Shown here piece after piece: positions 24,708 through 33,809 of a DNA stretch of 64,000 bases. The first letter of the stretch is position 1; each line of letters begins with the position of its first letter. The position numbers and the translations under genes were made by a program. This stretch comes from Nocardia coubleae NBRC 108252. Its GTDB lineage: Bacteria; Actinomycetota; Actinomycetes; Mycobacteriales; Mycobacteriaceae. The notes under the pieces were generated by a model, which did not search any database, was not told where the DNA came from, and saw nothing but the letters and a program-made list of their open reading frames with translations. The DNA lies in assembly GCF_001612805.1 (NCBI RefSeq), contig NZ_BDBD01000029.1, positions 62,001-126,000 on the forward strand, in the 5' to 3' direction.

Positions 24708-25133
24708 TCACTCTTCGGCGGCCGCCTTGATCCCGTCGACGTGGGCGGTCCACATCTGCCGGGAGTGCTCGGCGTCGGCCTCGGTGGCGTTGTTGTCCTG
24801 GCTCAGCGACAGGTGTGTCGTCGTGTCGTCGCCGCTGAGCTCGTAGGTGAGCGTGTGGTAGTTCGCGGGGATGTCGGGTTGCCCGCTCAGGGGGCTGTAA
24901 TGCGTCATCCGCAGCAACCGGCCGGGCTCGGCGGCGAGGATCTCACCGCGGTCCTCGTATGCCCTGCCCTGAAACTCCCCCGTCCAGGTGATCGGACTAC
25001 CCGGCTGCCAATCGGTGCGCACCTCGGCACCGAACATGAACTTGCGGATCTGCGCCGGGTCGGTCAGCACCTCCCACACCCGCTGTGGAGAGGCGTCGAC
25101 GTCGGTCCGCACGGTCGCGACGAATCCGGTCAT
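24708..25133 (-). CDS. SRPBCC / AHSA1-like domain protein
   Basis: A 141-residue START-like ligand-binding protein. Family features are VDASPQRVWEVLTDPAQIRK at the start, WQPGSPITWTG in the middle and a final helix RQMWTAHVDGIKAAAE. Members bind hydrophobic ligands or act as Hsp90 co-factors; the ligand here is unknown. A TTG at 25142 is in frame, but ATG 25133 is preferred because GAAGGAG lies about 9 bases upstream of it. It is transcribed in the same direction as polA, 91 bases downstream of the polA stop. Confidence 0.85.
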   Translation of the reverse strand: MTGFVATVRTDVDASPQRVWEVLTDPAQIRKFMFGAEVRTDWQPGSPITWTGEFQGRAYEDRGEILAAEPGRLLRMTHYSPLSGQPDIPANYHTLTYELSGDDTTTHLSLSQDNNATEADAEHSRQMWTAHVDGIKAAAEE

Positions 25134-25224
25134 GATGCTCAACTCCTTCGGTCGATCACCACCACCTTAGGACCGACCCCGGCGCGCTGTCTTGGACAAA
25201 CGCGCCAGGTCGCGGCCGGTGAAC

Positions 25225-27957
25225 TCAGTGTGCGGCGGCGTCCCAGCTGCGCCCGGTGCCCACCGAGACGGTGAGCGGGACAGACAGCTCGATCGCGTTC
25301 GACATCTGTTCGCGCGCAAGGGCTTCCAGTGCCTCACGTTCACCCTCGGCCACCTCGAACACGAGTTCGTCGTGGATCTGCAGCAGCATGCGCGAGCGCA
25401 GACCCGCCTCGCGGATCGCGGTATGGACGTTGATCATGGCGACCTTGATGATGTCGGCGGCCGTGCCCTGGATCGGCGCGTTGAGCGCCATCCGCTCGGC
25501 CGCCTCGCGGCGCTGGCGGTTGCTCGAGTCCAGATCGGGCAGGTAGCGGCGACGACCGAACAGGGTCTGGGTGTAGCCGACCTTGCGGGCCGCCTCGACG
25601 ACCTCCGAGAGGTAGTCGCGGATGCCGCCGAAGCGGTCGAAGTAGACCTCCATCTGGTCCTTCGCCTCGGCGGTGCTGATCTTGAGCTGGGCGCTGAGGC
25701 CGTAGGAGCTCAGACCGTAGGCGAGGCCGTAGGACATCGCCTTGATGCGGCGGCGCATCTCCGGCGTGACCTCCGACAGCGGGATGTCGAACGCCTTGGA
25801 CGCGACGAAGGTGTGCAGGTCCTCCCCCGAATTGAACGCCTCGATCAGGCCCGCGTCGCCCGACAGGTGCGCCATGATGCGCATCTCGATCTGGCTGTAG
25901 TCGGCGGTCATCAGCTCCGAGTAGCCGGGACCGACCACGAAGGTGTCGCGGATCATGCGGCCGGTGTCGGTGCGGATCGGGATGTTCTGCAGGTTCGGTT
26001 CGGTCGAGGACAGGCGACCGGTGGCGGCGATGGTCTGGTTGAACGTGGTGTGCACGCGACCGTCGTCGGCGACCGACTTGAGCAGGCCGTCGACGGTCAC
26101 CTTGAGCCGGGTCGCGTCGCGGTGGGCGAGCAGGTGTTCGAGGAAGGCGTGGCCGGTCTTCTCGAACAGCGATTCCAGCGCATCGGCGTCGGTGGTGTAA
26201 CCGGTCTTGGTTCGCTTGGTCTTCGGCATGTCGAGTTCGTCGAACAGCACCACCTGCAGCTGCTTGGGCGAACCGAGATTGATCTGCTTGCCGATCACGT
26301 CGTAGGCGGCGTTGGCGGCCTCGCTGACACGGTCGGCGAACTGCTGCTGCAGATTCTCGAGCTGGGTGACGTCGACGGCGATACCCGCCTGCTCCAGCTC
26401 GCCGAGCACGCCGAGCAGCGGCAGCTCCATCTCCTCGAGCAGGGCGGTGGATTCGATCTTGGCCAGTTCCTCGTCCAGGGCCTCGGCCAGGTCGGCGACG
26501 GCGCGGGCACGCAGCATCTCCTCGCGCGCGATGCCCTCGGCGACGCTGTCCTCGTCGTCGAGCAGCGACAGCTGGGTCTGCTCGCTGGTCTCGGCGCGCA
26601 GTTCGCGCTTGAGATAGCGCAGCGACAGGTCGTCGAGGTTGAAGCTGCGCTGGCCCGGACGGACCAGGTAGGCGGCCAGCGCGGTATCGGTGGTGAGCCC
26701 GGCCAGGGTGAAACCGCGCCCGCGCAGGGCGTGGCCTGCCGACTTCGCCTCGTGCAGCGCCTTGGACACCGCCGGGTCGGCGAGCCAGGCCGCCAGCGCC
26801 GTCTCGTCCTCGGGCGTGAGCACGGTCAGGTCGATGTAGCCGCCCTCGCCGTCGGCCGCGGCGATAGCGAGCGCCCGGGCCTCACCGTGCACCGGCGTAC
26901 CCGTGCCGACGATCGAAAGCCCGTGGCGCGCACCCGCTTTCGCATGCTCTGCCAGCCAGTCCGCGACCGCGCCCTGGTCGAGTGCGCCGCCGCTGATCTC
27001 GAAACCCGACTCGGCTTCGGGCTCGGGCGAACCGAGGGTGTCGAACAGCCGGTCGCGCAGCACCCGGAATTCCAGGTCGTCGAAGAGCTGGTGGATCTTC
27101 TCCCGGTCCCAGGGCGCCTTGACGAGCTGGTCGGGGGTGTAGGCCAGCGGTACCTCACGCACCATTTCGGTGAGCTGGCGGTTGAGGACGACACTCGACA
27201 GGTTCGCGCGCAGCGCGTCGCCCACCTTGCCCTTCACCTGGTCGACCCGCTCGACGAGCGTGGCGAGGTCGCCGTACTCCCGGATCCACTTGGCCGCCGT
27301 CTTCTCCCCTACCCCCGGGATGCCGGGCAGGTTGTCGCTCGGGTCGCCGCGCAGCGCCGCGTAGTCGGGGTACTGCGCCGGGGTGAGCCCGTACTTCGTC
27401 TCCACCTCGGCGGGCGTGAACCGCGTGAGATCCGAGACGCCCTTCTTCGGGTAGAGCACCGTGACATCGTCGTTGACCAGCTGGATCGCGTCCCGGTCGC
27501 CCGTGACGATCAGCACCCGGTACCCCTGGGCCTGCGCCTGGGTGGTGAGCGTGGCGATCACATCGTCGGCCTCGTACCCGTCGATGGCCATCACCGGGAT
27601 GCCCATGGCCCCCAGCACGTCTTTGGTGAGTTCGACCTGGCCGCGGAACTCGTCGGGCGTGGCACTGCGATTGGCTTTGTACTCCGGGTACGCCTCGGTC
27701 CGGAACGTCTTTCGCGACACATCGAACGCCGCCGCCACATGCGTCGGCTGTTCGTCGCGCAGCAGGTTGATGAGCATCGATGTGAACCCGTACACCGCGT
27801 TCGTCGTCTGCCCGGTGACGGTCTTGAAGTTCTCCGCCGGTAGCGCGAAAAACGCACGATAGGCAATCGAATGCCCATCGAGCAGCAGCAGCGTGGGCCG
27901 CTCGCCCTCCGCGGCAGTGGTCGTAGTCGATGCCTGAGCAGTCGTCGGTGAACTCAC
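25225..27957 (-). CDS. polA: DNA polymerase I
   Basis: DNA polymerase I fills gaps in repair and Okazaki-fragment maturation. The product is about 910 residues: a 5' nuclease domain to about residue 310 (LLLLDGHSIAYRAFFALPAE, YEADDVIATL, GVGEKTAAKW), a middle 3'-5' exonuclease-like fold that lacks the usual catalytic acidic residues, and the polymerase domain (TADYSQIEMRIMAHLS, AMSYGLAYGLSSYGL, LLQIHDELVFEV). An ATG at 27963 is in frame, but a TACACT box (27970-27965) lies 1 base before it and 7 bases before GTG 27957, which favours the GTG as a leaderless start. Confidence 0.96.
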   Translation of the reverse strand: MSSPTTAQASTTTTAAEGERPTLLLLDGHSIAYRAFFALPAENFKTVTGQTTNAVYGFTSMLINLLRDEQPTHVAAAFDVSRKTFRTEAYPEYKANRSATPDEFRGQVELTKDVLGAMGIPVMAIDGYEADDVIATLTTQAQAQGYRVLIVTGDRDAIQLVNDDVTVLYPKKGVSDLTRFTPAEVETKYGLTPAQYPDYAALRGDPSDNLPGIPGVGEKTAAKWIREYGDLATLVERVDQVKGKVGDALRANLSSVVLNRQLTEMVREVPLAYTPDQLVKAPWDREKIHQLFDDLEFRVLRDRLFDTLGSPEPEAESGFEISGGALDQGAVADWLAEHAKAGARHGLSIVGTGTPVHGEARALAIAAADGEGGYIDLTVLTPEDETALAAWLADPAVSKALHEAKSAGHALRGRGFTLAGLTTDTALAAYLVRPGQRSFNLDDLSLRYLKRELRAETSEQTQLSLLDDEDSVAEGIAREEMLRARAVADLAEALDEELAKIESTALLEEMELPLLGVLGELEQAGIAVDVTQLENLQQQFADRVSEAANAAYDVIGKQINLGSPKQLQVVLFDELDMPKTKRTKTGYTTDADALESLFEKTGHAFLEHLLAHRDATRLKVTVDGLLKSVADDGRVHTTFNQTIAATGRLSSTEPNLQNIPIRTDTGRMIRDTFVVGPGYSELMTADYSQIEMRIMAHLSGDAGLIEAFNSGEDLHTFVASKAFDIPLSEVTPEMRRRIKAMSYGLAYGLSSYGLSAQLKISTAEAKDQMEVYFDRFGGIRDYLSEVVEAARKVGYTQTLFGRRRYLPDLDSSNRQRREAAERMALNAPIQGTAADIIKVAMINVHTAIREAGLRSRMLLQIHDELVFEVAEGEREALEALAREQMSNAIELSVPLTVSVGTGRSWDAAAH

Positions 27958-28016
27958 CCGCATGAGTGTAGGGACACCCACCGACACTGCGGCTATTGGT
28001 GCGCGGGCGCGCTCCG

Positions 28017-28054
28017 AAAAAAGGCCGGGCACGCTGTGGCAGCGCGCCCGGCCT
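28017..28054 (-). terminator. Rho-independent terminator of the liv operon
   Basis: The stem is 28046-28054 with 28022-28030, extended by 5 more pairs after a single mismatch, with a 3-base loop. On the minus strand it is followed by TTTTTT (28022-28017). This is the most classical terminator in the window and ends the livK-H-M-GF operon. Confidence 0.9.
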
Positions 28055-28067
28055 CCTCAGTACCCGA

Positions 28068-29864
28068 TCAATCCACGCCAAGGTACGCCGACATCACCGC
28101 CGGATCGGTCAGCAGATCGGCGCCTGCACCGGTCTTGGTCACCTCGCCGGTTTCCAGGATGTAGGCCCGGTCGCTGCGCGTCAGCGCCTGCTGGGCGTTC
28201 TGCTCGACCAGCAGCACGGTCGTGCCCTGCCGGTTGATCTCGCTGATGATCCGGAAGATCTGCTGGATCACCATCGGCGCAAGACCCATCGACGGCTCGT
28301 CGAGCAGCAGCAACTTGGGCCGTGCCATCAGCGCGCGTCCGATGGCCAGCATCTGCTGCTCACCACCGGAGAGCGTGCCGCCCACCTGCTTGCGGCGCTC
28401 GGCCAGCCGGGGGAACAGCTCGAACACCCACTCGAGCGTCTTCTGATACTCCGCCTTGTCGTCGAAAGGCCTGCCGTAGCAACCCATATCGAGGTTCTCC
28501 AGCACCGTCATGCCGGGGAAGACCCCGCGGCCCTCGGGCGCCTGGATGAGCCCCTCGACCACCCGGTCGTGGGCCTTCATCGTGGTGATGTCCTTGCCCT
28601 CGAACAGGATCCGGCCCGAGGTGAGCGGCAGCAGGCCCGACAGCGCCCGCATGGTCGTGGTCTTGCCCGCGCCGTTGGCGCCGAGCAACGTGACCAGCTC
28701 GCCCGGCGCGACCGACAGCGAAATACCGTGCAGTGCTTCGATCCGGCCGTAGTGCACCACCATGTCGCGCACTTCGAGCAGCGGTGCCTGTGCGGCGGGC
28801 TCGGCGGGTTCGTCCTTCTCCAGCACCGTGGTACTCGCCACGGTCGCCCCCGCCGCCGGAGTCGCGCCCTCCGCCGCGGCGGCATCGGCACCCTCCCGCA
28901 CCTCGGCCACCGTATCCGCGTCGGGCACACCGAGATACGCCGCGATCACCGCCGGATCCTCGCGCACCTGGGTCGGCAACCCGTCGGCGATCTTACGGCC
29001 GAACTCGAGCACCACGATGCGGTCGGTCACGCCCATCACCAGCCGCATGTCGTGCTCGATGAGCAGCACGGTGTACCCGTCGTCGCGGATCTTGCGGATC
29101 AGGTCCATCAGCGCCGACTTCTCGCTGGGGTTGAACCCGGCGGCCGGCTCGTCGAGGCACAGCAGTTTCGGCTCGGTGGCCAGCGCTCGCGCGATCTCGA
29201 GCCTGCGCTGGTCGCCGTAGGACAGGTTGCGCGCCTTCTCCACCGCGCGCGGTGCGATACCGACGAATTCGAGCAGGGCCATGCCGCGCTCGATGGCGTC
29301 GCGTTCCTCGCGCCGATGCTTGGCGGTGCGGAACACCGCGCCGGGCACCGAGGTGGTGTGGCGCGCGTCCGTGCCGACGACGACGTTCTCGAGTGCCGTC
29401 ATCTCCCCGAACAGCCGCACGTTCTGGAAGGTGCGCGCGATCCCGAGCCGGGTGATCTCGTTGCGCTTGGTCTTGGCCAGCGGTTTGCCGTCGAAGTGCA
29501 CGCTGCCCGCCGCCGGTTTGTAGACACCGGTGATGGCGTTGAAGCAGGTGGTCTTGCCCGCGCCGTTGGGGCCGATGAGCCCGAGGATCTCGCCGCGGCG
29601 GATCTCGAAACTCACCCCGTCCAGAGCCGTCAGACCACCGAACTTCACCGTCAGCCCGTCGGTGCGCAGCAGCGGCTCACCGACGGCGGTCTCGATCGCG
29701 CGGTGCGGTGCGACGACGTCGGCCACGGCCTCGGCGTCGCCCAGTTCAGGCATCACCGCCGTCACGTCCACCTCGCCCGCGGGCTCGACCTCCGGTGCCG
29801 CTTTGTACCCGGCGGCCATGTCCTCGTTGTCGTACAGCGCGTCGCCCGCGCCCGGCCCGGTCAT
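28068..29864 (-). CDS. Fused LivG-LivF ATPase of branched-chain amino-acid ABC transporter
   Basis: A 598-residue protein carrying two ABC ATPases usually made as separate LivG and LivF. After a 60-residue acidic N-terminus, the LivG half has Walker A GPNGAGKT, signature LSYGDQRRLEIARAL and LCLDEPAAGFNP. An Ala/Glu-rich linker (about residues 320-365) joins the LivF half with GANGAGKT, LSGGEQQMLAIGRAL and LLLLDEPSMGLAP. It starts inside the stop of the permease gene (ATGA overlap). The fusion enforces a heterodimeric ATPase pair. It probably imports branched-chain or related amino acids. Confidence 0.93.
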   Translation of the reverse strand: MTGPGAGDALYDNEDMAAGYKAAPEVEPAGEVDVTAVMPELGDAEAVADVVAPHRAIETAVGEPLLRTDGLTVKFGGLTALDGVSFEIRRGEILGLIGPNGAGKTTCFNAITGVYKPAAGSVHFDGKPLAKTKRNEITRLGIARTFQNVRLFGEMTALENVVVGTDARHTTSVPGAVFRTAKHRREERDAIERGMALLEFVGIAPRAVEKARNLSYGDQRRLEIARALATEPKLLCLDEPAAGFNPSEKSALMDLIRKIRDDGYTVLLIEHDMRLVMGVTDRIVVLEFGRKIADGLPTQVREDPAVIAAYLGVPDADTVAEVREGADAAAAEGATPAAGATVASTTVLEKDEPAEPAAQAPLLEVRDMVVHYGRIEALHGISLSVAPGELVTLLGANGAGKTTTMRALSGLLPLTSGRILFEGKDITTMKAHDRVVEGLIQAPEGRGVFPGMTVLENLDMGCYGRPFDDKAEYQKTLEWVFELFPRLAERRKQVGGTLSGGEQQMLAIGRALMARPKLLLLDEPSMGLAPMVIQQIFRIISEINRQGTTVLLVEQNAQQALTRSDRAYILETGEVTKTGAGADLLTDPAVMSAYLGVD

Positions 29865-31270
29865 CGCCTTGCTCCGATCAGTTCGGCCGGCTTGCGCACG
29901 GCCTGGTACACCTGTCTGCCGTAGGTGAGCAGTTTCTGCCTGGCGGGGAACAGGCCCTGCGGTCGCAGAATCATCATCACCACCAGCGCGATGCCGAAGT
30001 AGAGGTACTTCAGGTCACCGAGAGTTTGCGCGCCACCCGTACGGAACAGCAGCACGCTGCCGAAGAGCAGCAGACCGAGGATCACCGCGACGATCGATGC
30101 GGTGATCACCGCACGCCTGGCCCACACTCCCAGTCGGTCGGCGCGCCACCGCCACAACAGCCATAGTCCGACCAGCACTGCGAGGTCGAGCGCGAGCAGC
30201 ACATACCCCGTCGACTCGTTGGACACCAGCTGTACCGACTGCAACCGCATCGGCAGGTACGCGATGAGGAACGCGCCGACGATCACGCCCAGCTTGTTGC
30301 CCGACCCGCCGAGCACGACCGCGCACAGGAACAGCATCGACAGGATGATGTCGAACTGCTTGGGGTTGACGTAGGTGACCTGACCGGCGTACATCGCACC
30401 CGACAGACCACCGACCGACGCGCCGATCACGAACGCCCACAGCTTGAACTTGAAGGTCGGCACGCCCATGATCTCGGCGGCGTCCTCGTCCTCCCGGATC
30501 GCCACCCAGGAGCGCCCGACGCGGCTGCGCTCGAGGTTGCCGATGATGAGCAACACCCCGATCACCAGCACCATGCCGAGCCAGAACCACCAGGTGCCGT
30601 TGCTGGCCCGGGTGAACGGGTTCCAGCTGTCGGGGTTGCCGAGGTTGCCCGGCGAGAAGAAGCCACCGGGGCGGGCCTCTGACTCGCCGACCTCCGGATA
30701 GGAGATCTTGGACAGGCCGAGGCTGCCGTTGGTGAGCTCACCGAGGTTGTCGGCCATCAGACGGACGATCTCACCGAAGCCGAGTGTCACGATGGCCAGG
30801 TAGTCACCGCGCAGCCGCAGCGTCGGCGTGCCGAGGATCAGGCCTGCCAGCGCGGTGAGCGCCAAGGCGAGCGGCAGGCACGCCACCCACGCCCAGCCGG
30901 GTTCGAGCCAGCCGCCGTCGGTCTGGTTCCACGGGCTGTTCGGGCTGGTCAGCAGGCCGACGGTGTAGGCACCGACGGCGTAGAAGCCGACGTAACCGAG
31001 GTCGAGCAGACCGGCTTGGCCGACCACCACGTTCAGGCCGATGGCGATCAGCGCGTACATCGCGAACTGCGCCATCACACCGCCGAAACTCACACCGGGG
31101 GTGTCGATGAGCGGGGGCGGGAAGAGCGGAAGCAGGGCGAGCGCGGCGATGATCGGGATACCGACCGCCCACTGCCCCGGCCGCGACAACCCGTCCCACC
31201 AGCCGCGAATAGCGTCGCCGACGCCACGCTTGTCCTGTTGCGCCACTGCGGTTTTCGTCATGTCGGTCAT
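29861..31270 (-). CDS. livM: Branched-chain amino-acid ABC permease (LivM-type)
   Basis: A 469-residue inner-membrane permease with about ten membrane segments. Family strings include GLNVVVGQAGLLDLGYVGFYAVGAY (residues around 80-105), GTPTLRLRGDYLAIVTLGFG and the ATPase-contact region DEDAAEIMGVPTFKFKL. The hydrophilic loop at about 195-225 and an extended C-terminal part with extra membrane segments make it longer than Escherichia coli LivM. It overlaps both neighbours by 4 bases, so translation is coupled through the operon. Confidence 0.93.
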   Translation of the reverse strand: MTDMTKTAVAQQDKRGVGDAIRGWWDGLSRPGQWAVGIPIIAALALLPLFPPPLIDTPGVSFGGVMAQFAMYALIAIGLNVVVGQAGLLDLGYVGFYAVGAYTVGLLTSPNSPWNQTDGGWLEPGWAWVACLPLALALTALAGLILGTPTLRLRGDYLAIVTLGFGEIVRLMADNLGELTNGSLGLSKISYPEVGESEARPGGFFSPGNLGNPDSWNPFTRASNGTWWFWLGMVLVIGVLLIIGNLERSRVGRSWVAIREDEDAAEIMGVPTFKFKLWAFVIGASVGGLSGAMYAGQVTYVNPKQFDIILSMLFLCAVVLGGSGNKLGVIVGAFLIAYLPMRLQSVQLVSNESTGYVLLALDLAVLVGLWLLWRWRADRLGVWARRAVITASIVAVILGLLLFGSVLLFRTGGAQTLGDLKYLYFGIALVVMMILRPQGLFPARQKLLTYGRQVYQAVRKPAELIGARR

Positions 31271-32304
31271 GCGCGTGCCCTCCCCAGACTCTCGCCGAGG
31301 ATGCCGGTGGGCCGGAACATCAGCACGGTCACCAGCAGCACGAACGCGACCACGTCACGCCATTCGGTGCCGAACAGGATCTGCCCGTACTGCTCGGCGA
31401 TCCCGAGGATCAACCCGCCGAGCAGCGCGCCGCGCAGGTTGCCGATGCCACCGAGTACCGCGGCGCTGAAAGCCTTGATACCGAGAATGAATCCGCCGGA
31501 GAAGATGATGCCGGTGGGAATGTAGAGCGTGTACAGCATGGCGGCCGCACCTGCCAGCAGACCGCCGATGAGGAAGGTCAGCATGATGACCCGTTCCCGC
31601 GAGACGCCCATCAGGGTCGCGGTGTCGGGGTCCTGAGCCACCGCGCGGATGCCACGGCCGAACTTGGTCCGGTTGATGACGACCTCGGTGATGATCGCGA
31701 GCACGATCGCCGCCGCGAAGATCACCAGCGCCACATTGGTCACCTGGGCGCCGAGGAAGGTGAACTGCACCTTCGGCTCGACCAGCCGGATGCCGGTCTG
31801 CGCGTTGGAACCGCCGAGACCCGGCTTGATCTTGGGCAGGATGTAGTGCACGAATTCCTGGATCACGAACGACATACCGATCGCTGTGATGAGGAAGGCG
31901 AGCGGTTTGGCGCCTCGCCTGCGCAGTGGCCGGTAGGCGACACGTTCCAGACCGACGGCGGCGATGCCCGAGACCAGCATGCCGAACAGCATCGCCAGGC
32001 CGAGATAGAGGATCGTCAGGACGACACCCTGGGAATACACATTGCCGCTCGGGGCGAAGCCGAGCAGCTCCAGCCCCACGTAGGTACCGAACATGCCGAG
32101 CATGAAGATCTCGGAATGGGCGAAGTTGATCAGTCGCAGCACGCCGTAGACCAGCGTATAGCCGACGGCGACCAGCGCGTAGATCGAGCCGTAGGTGAGA
32201 CCGTCGACCGTCAGCTTCCAGAACTGGTCGATCACCCCGGACACATTGAAATCGATGGACCCCTCGGCCAACAAGGTCACACCGAGCGATGCGGCTGATG
32301 TCAT
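31267..32304 (-). CDS. livH: Branched-chain amino-acid ABC permease (LivH-type)
   Basis: A 345-residue permease with about eight membrane segments. It includes GLTYGSIYALVAVGYTLVYG and INFAHSEIFMLGMFGTYVG near the N-terminus, AVAQDPDTATLMGVSRERV as the ATPase-contact loop and ILGIKAFSAAVLGGIGN near the C-terminus. With LivM it forms the membrane channel. It is separated from livK by a 15-bp hairpin that probably lowers expression of the membrane and ATPase genes relative to the binding protein. Confidence 0.94.
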   Translation of the reverse strand: MTSAASLGVTLLAEGSIDFNVSGVIDQFWKLTVDGLTYGSIYALVAVGYTLVYGVLRLINFAHSEIFMLGMFGTYVGLELLGFAPSGNVYSQGVVLTILYLGLAMLFGMLVSGIAAVGLERVAYRPLRRRGAKPLAFLITAIGMSFVIQEFVHYILPKIKPGLGGSNAQTGIRLVEPKVQFTFLGAQVTNVALVIFAAAIVLAIITEVVINRTKFGRGIRAVAQDPDTATLMGVSRERVIMLTFLIGGLLAGAAAMLYTLYIPTGIIFSGGFILGIKAFSAAVLGGIGNLRGALLGGLILGIAEQYGQILFGTEWRDVVAFVLLVTVLMFRPTGILGESLGRARA

Positions 32305-32325
32305 GGTTACTCTCGCGTCAGGCGA

Positions 32326-32360
32326 GCGGTGCGCGTGGCAACAGCTGCCACGCGCACCGC
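32326..32360 (-). terminator. Intra-operon hairpin between livK and livH
   Basis: A perfect 15-bp stem (32326-32340 with 32346-32360) with a 5-base loop and no U-tract. It lies between the binding-protein gene and the permease gene of one operon. Partial termination or 3'-end protection would give excess binding protein (inference). Confidence 0.6.
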
Positions 32361-32376
32361 AACACGCTCAGGTGGA

Positions 32377-33600
32377 CTACTTGACCTCGTACATCCAGAT
32401 CTGGATGTTGGCCAATTCGCCGGTCTCGCTCCACTTGTACTCACGAGCCACACCGGTGCCGGTGTAGTTGCGGACGTAGTCGACCAGCTCGGCGCGGGTC
32501 AGCTTGCCCGAGTCGATGCCCTTGAGCAGGATCGTGGTCAGGTCGTAGCCCTCGACGGAGTAGACGCCGGGCGCCTGGCCGTTGAGCGCGGTGTACTCGG
32601 CGGCGAACTTCTCCGGCGCCGGGCTGCACGGGCACGAGAGCAGCGCGTCCTTCGACGACGAACCGGCCTGGCGGACGAACTCCGGGTCGTTGCTGCCGTC
32701 GGCGGAGACGAACGTCGCGGTCACTCCGCCGGAACGAAGCTGCTGCACGAACGGGGCGCCCTCGGCGTAGTAGCCGGCGTAGAAGATGGCGTCGGGCTTG
32801 GCGGCGGCCAGCTTGGAGACGGTCGCCGAGAAGTCCTTGTCGCCTTCCTTGACATTGGCCGCGCACGACGGATCGGCCGCCGCGCCCGCCGCGGTGATGA
32901 AGGCCTGCGCGAGACCGGCACCGTAGTCGGTGTTGTCCTGCACGACGCAGATCTTCTTGTAGCCCTTCTCGCCGGTCAGGTACTTCGCCACGGCCGGGCC
33001 CTGCGAGTTGTCGTTGCCGAGACCGCGGAAGAAGGTCTTCCAGCCGTTCTGGGTGAGCGTCGGGTTGGTGGCCGAGGCGGTCAGCGTCGGCATGCCCGCC
33101 TCGCTGAGGATCTGGCCGGTCGCCTTGGTCTCACCGGAGAAGGTCGGGCCGATCAGGCCGACGATGCTCGGGTCGGCGACGATCGTCGGGATCACCTGGC
33201 TGGCCAGCTGCGGCTTGCCCTCGGTGTCGAACTGCTTGACCGAGACCTGGCAGTCCGGGTTCGCCTTGTTGTGTTTGTCGAGCGCGAGCTTGACGCCGTT
33301 GATGATGTTGATGCCGAGCGCGGCGTTGCCGCCGGTCAGCGGGCCCGCCATCGCGATGGTCTGCGGCGCGCACTTGGCCTTGCCGTCACCGGCCGGGTCG
33401 GCGGCGGTGCCCGCGTCTACCTGGGCGACGGCCTTACCCTCGGTATCGAGCTGCACGACGGGCTGGATGGAGAGGTCGGTGTTGCCGCCACCGCCGCCGT
33501 CGGACGACTTGTCACTACATCCGGACAACACCAACGACGCGGCAGCTCCGATTACCAGAACTCCTCGCGTCGAACGACTGCGCCATGTCGAACTGAGCAC
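32377..33600 (-). CDS. livK: Branched-chain amino-acid ABC binding lipoprotein
   Basis: A 407-residue extracytoplasmic lipoprotein. A signal sequence with lipobox LVLSGC leads into a Ser/Gly-rich linker. The Peripla_BP_6 fold has TIAMAGPLTGGNAALG, VGLIGPTFSGETKATG, ICVVQDNTDYGAGLAQAF and GVYSVEGYDLTTILLKGI. The ligand is likely a branched-chain or related amino acid. The start is GTG 33600 with GAGGTGAG upstream. It is the first gene of the operon. Confidence 0.92.
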   Translation of the reverse strand: MLSSTWRSRSTRGVLVIGAAASLVLSGCSDKSSDGGGGGNTDLSIQPVVQLDTEGKAVAQVDAGTAADPAGDGKAKCAPQTIAMAGPLTGGNAALGINIINGVKLALDKHNKANPDCQVSVKQFDTEGKPQLASQVIPTIVADPSIVGLIGPTFSGETKATGQILSEAGMPTLTASATNPTLTQNGWKTFFRGLGNDNSQGPAVAKYLTGEKGYKKICVVQDNTDYGAGLAQAFITAAGAAADPSCAANVKEGDKDFSATVSKLAAAKPDAIFYAGYYAEGAPFVQQLRSGGVTATFVSADGSNDPEFVRQAGSSSKDALLSCPCSPAPEKFAAEYTALNGQAPGVYSVEGYDLTTILLKGIDSGKLTRAELVDYVRNYTGTGVAREYKWSETGELANIQIWMYEVK

Positions 33601-33809
33601 GTCTCACCTCTATGTCCTGTGCACCCCGGGGTCACCGAGGGGGCCGACCCACGTTCGACCCGGACAGAACATATCGCCGGTTTGTTAGACGCGCATCACA
33701 TTCGCATCATGTCGGATGCTTCTTGTGCCGTCGTAGTTCACGTTATTGTTTCGCTTACGTAAAGTTTTTCCGTTTTCCCGGGCGCGCACCGGAGCTTTAC
33801 GGTTCAGCG

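Noticed and set aside
25192..27843. An 883-codon plus-strand open frame opposite polA
   Set aside because: It lies wholly antisense to polA, has low-complexity Arg/Gly/Val/Leu composition and no recognisable motif.
33755..33762. TTACGTAA palindrome between livK and pdtaR
   Set aside because: Eight bases only, in a locally AT-rich interval, with no regulator nearby and no second copy; chance cannot be excluded.
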